Assembly: GCF_022835695.1 (NCBI RefSeq)
Contig: NZ_BQUV01000009.1
Location: forward strand, 356,064 to 420,063
Length of the DNA: 64,000 nucleotides
Reading direction: 5' to 3'
From: Bradyrhizobium sp. Ce-3
GTDB taxonomy: Bacteria; Pseudomonadota; Alphaproteobacteria; Rhizobiales; Xanthobacteraceae
The position numbers and the translations under genes are program-made. Of this stretch, positions 62,323 to 64,000 are shown in pieces. The number at the start of each line of letters is the position of its first letter. The first letter of the stretch is position 1. The notes under the pieces are model-generated. The model was not told the origin of the DNA, made no database searches, and was given only the letters and a program-made list of their open reading frames with translations.

Positions 62323-62362
62323 CCAAGCTAGTTTGAACCCGTTTGCCTGGAGAGACTCCGAC

Positions 62363-63865
62363 ATGATCGCTGCCAGACCAGCCCTGAGCCGTCGCCTCCG
62401 CATGATGGGAGCCGCGATCTCGATCGGTGCTGCGAGCATGCTGAGCTCCGTGCCGGCGTTCGCGCGTGGTCCCGAGAGCATTGCCGACACGGCCGAGAAG
62501 GTGATCGACGCCGTCGTCAATATCTCGACATCGCAGACCATCGAGGCCAACAAGGGCGGCGGTGCGATGCCGCAACTGCCGCCGGGCTCGCCGTTCGAGG
62601 AATTCTTCGACGACTTCTTCAAGAACCGCCGCGGGCCGCCGGGCAAGGGCGGCGACAAGAGCGGTGAGTTCCAACCGCGCAAGACCAACTCGCTCGGCTC
62701 GGGCTTTATCATCGACACGTCGGGGATCGTCGTCACCAACAACCACGTCATCGCCGACGCCGACGAGATCAACGTCATCATGAACGACGGCACCAAGGTC
62801 AAGGCCGAGCTGGTCGGCGTCGACAAGAAGACCGACCTCGCGGTGCTGAAGTTCAAGCCGCCGAAGCCGCTTACGGCGGTCAAGTTCGGCGACAGCGACA
62901 AGATCCGCCTCGGCGACTGGGTGGTGGCGATCGGCAACCCGTTCAGCCTCGGCGGCACGGTGACCGCGGGCATCGTCTCGGCCAAGAACCGCGACATCAG
63001 CCAGGGCCCGTATGACAGCTACATCCAGACCGACGCCGCCATCAACCGCGGCAATTCCGGCGGTCCGCTGTTCAACCTCGATGGCGAGGTGATCGGCGTC
63101 AACACGCTGATCATCTCCCCGACCGGCGGTTCGATCGGCCTCGGTTTCGCGGTGCCGTCGAAGACGGTGGCCGGCGTCGTCGACCAGTTGCAGAAGTTCG
63201 GCGAGCTGCGCCGCGGCTGGCTCGGCGTCCGCATCCAGCAGGTCACCGACGAGATCGCCGACAGCCTCAACATCAAGCCGGCGCGCGGCGCGCTGGTTGC
63301 CGGCATCGACGACAAGGGCCCGGCCAAGCCGGCCGGCATCGAGCCCGGCGACGTCGTCGTCAAGTTCGACGGCAAGGACGTCAAGGACCCCAAGGACCTG
63401 TCGCGCATCGTCGCCGATACCGCGGTCGGCAAGGAAGTCGACGTCGTCATCATCCGCAAGGGCAATGAAGAGACCCGCAAGGTCACGCTCGGCCGGCTCG
63501 AAGACAACGAGAAGGTTCAGCAGGCGAACGCCAAGCCGAAGGACGACACCGCCGAGAAGCCGGTGACCCAGAAGGCGCTCGGTCTCGATCTGGCGGCACT
63601 GAGCAAGGATCTGCGCACCAAGTACAAGATCAAGGACAGCGTGAAGGGCGTCATCGTCACCGGCGTCGACAGCAACTCCGATGCCGCCGAGAAGCGTCTG
63701 TCGGCCGGCGACGTCATCGTCGAGGTGGCGCAGGAGGCGGTGTCCAGCGCCGCCGACATCAAGAAGCGTCTCGACCAGCTGAAAAAGGACGGCAAGAAGT
63801 CCGTGCTGCTGCTGGTCTCCAATGGCGACGGCGAACTGCGGTTCGTCGCGCTCGGGGTGCAGTAG
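62363..63865 (+). CDS. degP: DegP/Do-family periplasmic serine protease
   Basis: The 500-residue protein has a signal peptide (to about PAFARG), a trypsin-like domain with the triad His (VTNNHVIADADE), Asp (KKTDLAVLKF) and Ser (INRGNSGGPLFN), and two PDZ domains (GWLGVRIQQV and KGVIVTGVDSNSDAAEKRLSAG). It degrades or refolds damaged periplasmic proteins. ATG 62363 follows GGAGAG; the longer frame to 62189 reads through the direct repeats. It ends the hflK-hflC run. Confidence 0.92.
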   Translation: MIAARPALSRRLRMMGAAISIGAASMLSSVPAFARGPESIADTAEKVIDAVVNISTSQTIEANKGGGAMPQLPPGSPFEEFFDDFFKNRRGPPGKGGDKSGEFQPRKTNSLGSGFIIDTSGIVVTNNHVIADADEINVIMNDGTKVKAELVGVDKKTDLAVLKFKPPKPLTAVKFGDSDKIRLGDWVVAIGNPFSLGGTVTAGIVSAKNRDISQGPYDSYIQTDAAINRGNSGGPLFNLDGEVIGVNTLIISPTGGSIGLGFAVPSKTVAGVVDQLQKFGELRRGWLGVRIQQVTDEIADSLNIKPARGALVAGIDDKGPAKPAGIEPGDVVVKFDGKDVKDPKDLSRIVADTAVGKEVDVVIIRKGNEETRKVTLGRLEDNEKVQQANAKPKDDTAEKPVTQKALGLDLAALSKDLRTKYKIKDSVKGVIVTGVDSNSDAAEKRLSAGDVIVEVAQEAVSSAADIKKRLDQLKKDGKKSVLLLVSNGDGELRFVALGVQ

Positions 63866-63904
63866 GGCGCGCTGACGCCTCACCGTCACTGTCATCCCCC
63901 GCGA

Positions 63905-64000
63905 AATGTTTAGCCCGGACAGATCACTGACGGGTGTTCGGAGACATAGCTGACACATCAACTTGGCTGGATTGGTCCGATTCGGGAGGCCGTCCATGCC
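63905..64000 (+). mobile_element. Possible left end of an insertion sequence
   Basis: Sequence after degP changes in character. A start codon ATG (63996) with a perfect GGGAGG 6 bp before it begins a frame (MP...) at the window edge. The upstream TGTTCGGAGACATAGC resembles, from memory, the end of IS481-like elements whose transposases begin MPW. Only two codons are visible, so this is a suggestion. Confidence 0.3.

Noticed and set aside
61982-63997. Minus-strand open frame of 671 codons
   Set aside because: It is antisense to degP, which has an intact catalytic triad and two PDZ domains.

Overview
This GC-rich window looks like chromosome from a Bradyrhizobium-type alphaproteobacterium. That is inference. 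It rests on the circularly permuted two-piece tmRNA gene, small families of GC-rich palindromic repeats between genes, the density of TRAP, ABC and tripartite uptake systems, and the run thyA - acetyltransferase - folA - hflK - hflC - degP. No tRNA, rRNA, CRISPR array or prophage was found. A possible insertion sequence begins at the right edge.

Layout. 1-16.3 kb is mixed housekeeping: an FAD oxidoreductase cut by the left edge, a fused MFS/spermidine synthase, a TetR regulator with two operator-like palindromes beside a DUF308 membrane protein, an alpha/beta hydrolase, an L,D-transpeptidase, an ABC exporter, an OmpA-like protein with a Cys-rich partner, a UvrD/PcrA helicase, a thioesterase and a D-lactate dehydrogenase-like flavoenzyme. 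16.3-25.1 kb is minus strand: a SulP transporter, then a bufferin (copper-binding RiPP) locus with two Cys-rich precursors, an MNIO (DUF692) maturase, a BufC-type partner, a putative secreted metallopeptidase, a DUF255/thioredoxin protein, DoxX and CcdA. Two precursors share an ECF-like promoter motif and the other units carry partial copies of it.

25.3-37.1 kb holds an adenylate cyclase, a FadR-type regulator with a 23-bp operator-like palindrome, and one long operon with a TRAP transporter, a 2-hydroxyacid dehydrogenase and a branched-chain-amino-acid-type ABC transporter. 37.4-42 kb holds a zinc-ribbon/cyclase/AAA/TPR protein, a small zinc peptidase and a Lys-tailed protein. 42.1-49.5 kb has an MFS carrier, a TetR/P450 divergent pair around a 36-bp palindrome, and a large AsmA protein. 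49.4-53.2 kb has a VOC protein, an RHH protein, DUF4169, fumC, sspB and the permuted ssrA, which places the tagging RNA directly upstream of its protease adaptor.

53.3-57.7 kb has a two-gene chromate transporter and a tctBAC tripartite transporter. 57.9-63.9 kb is thyA, GNAT, folA, hflK, hflC, DUF2065 and degP. The most interesting part is the 18-25 kb bufferin locus, with its extra genes, its duplicated precursor and promoter units, and a set of hairpins that may set precursor and maturase levels.
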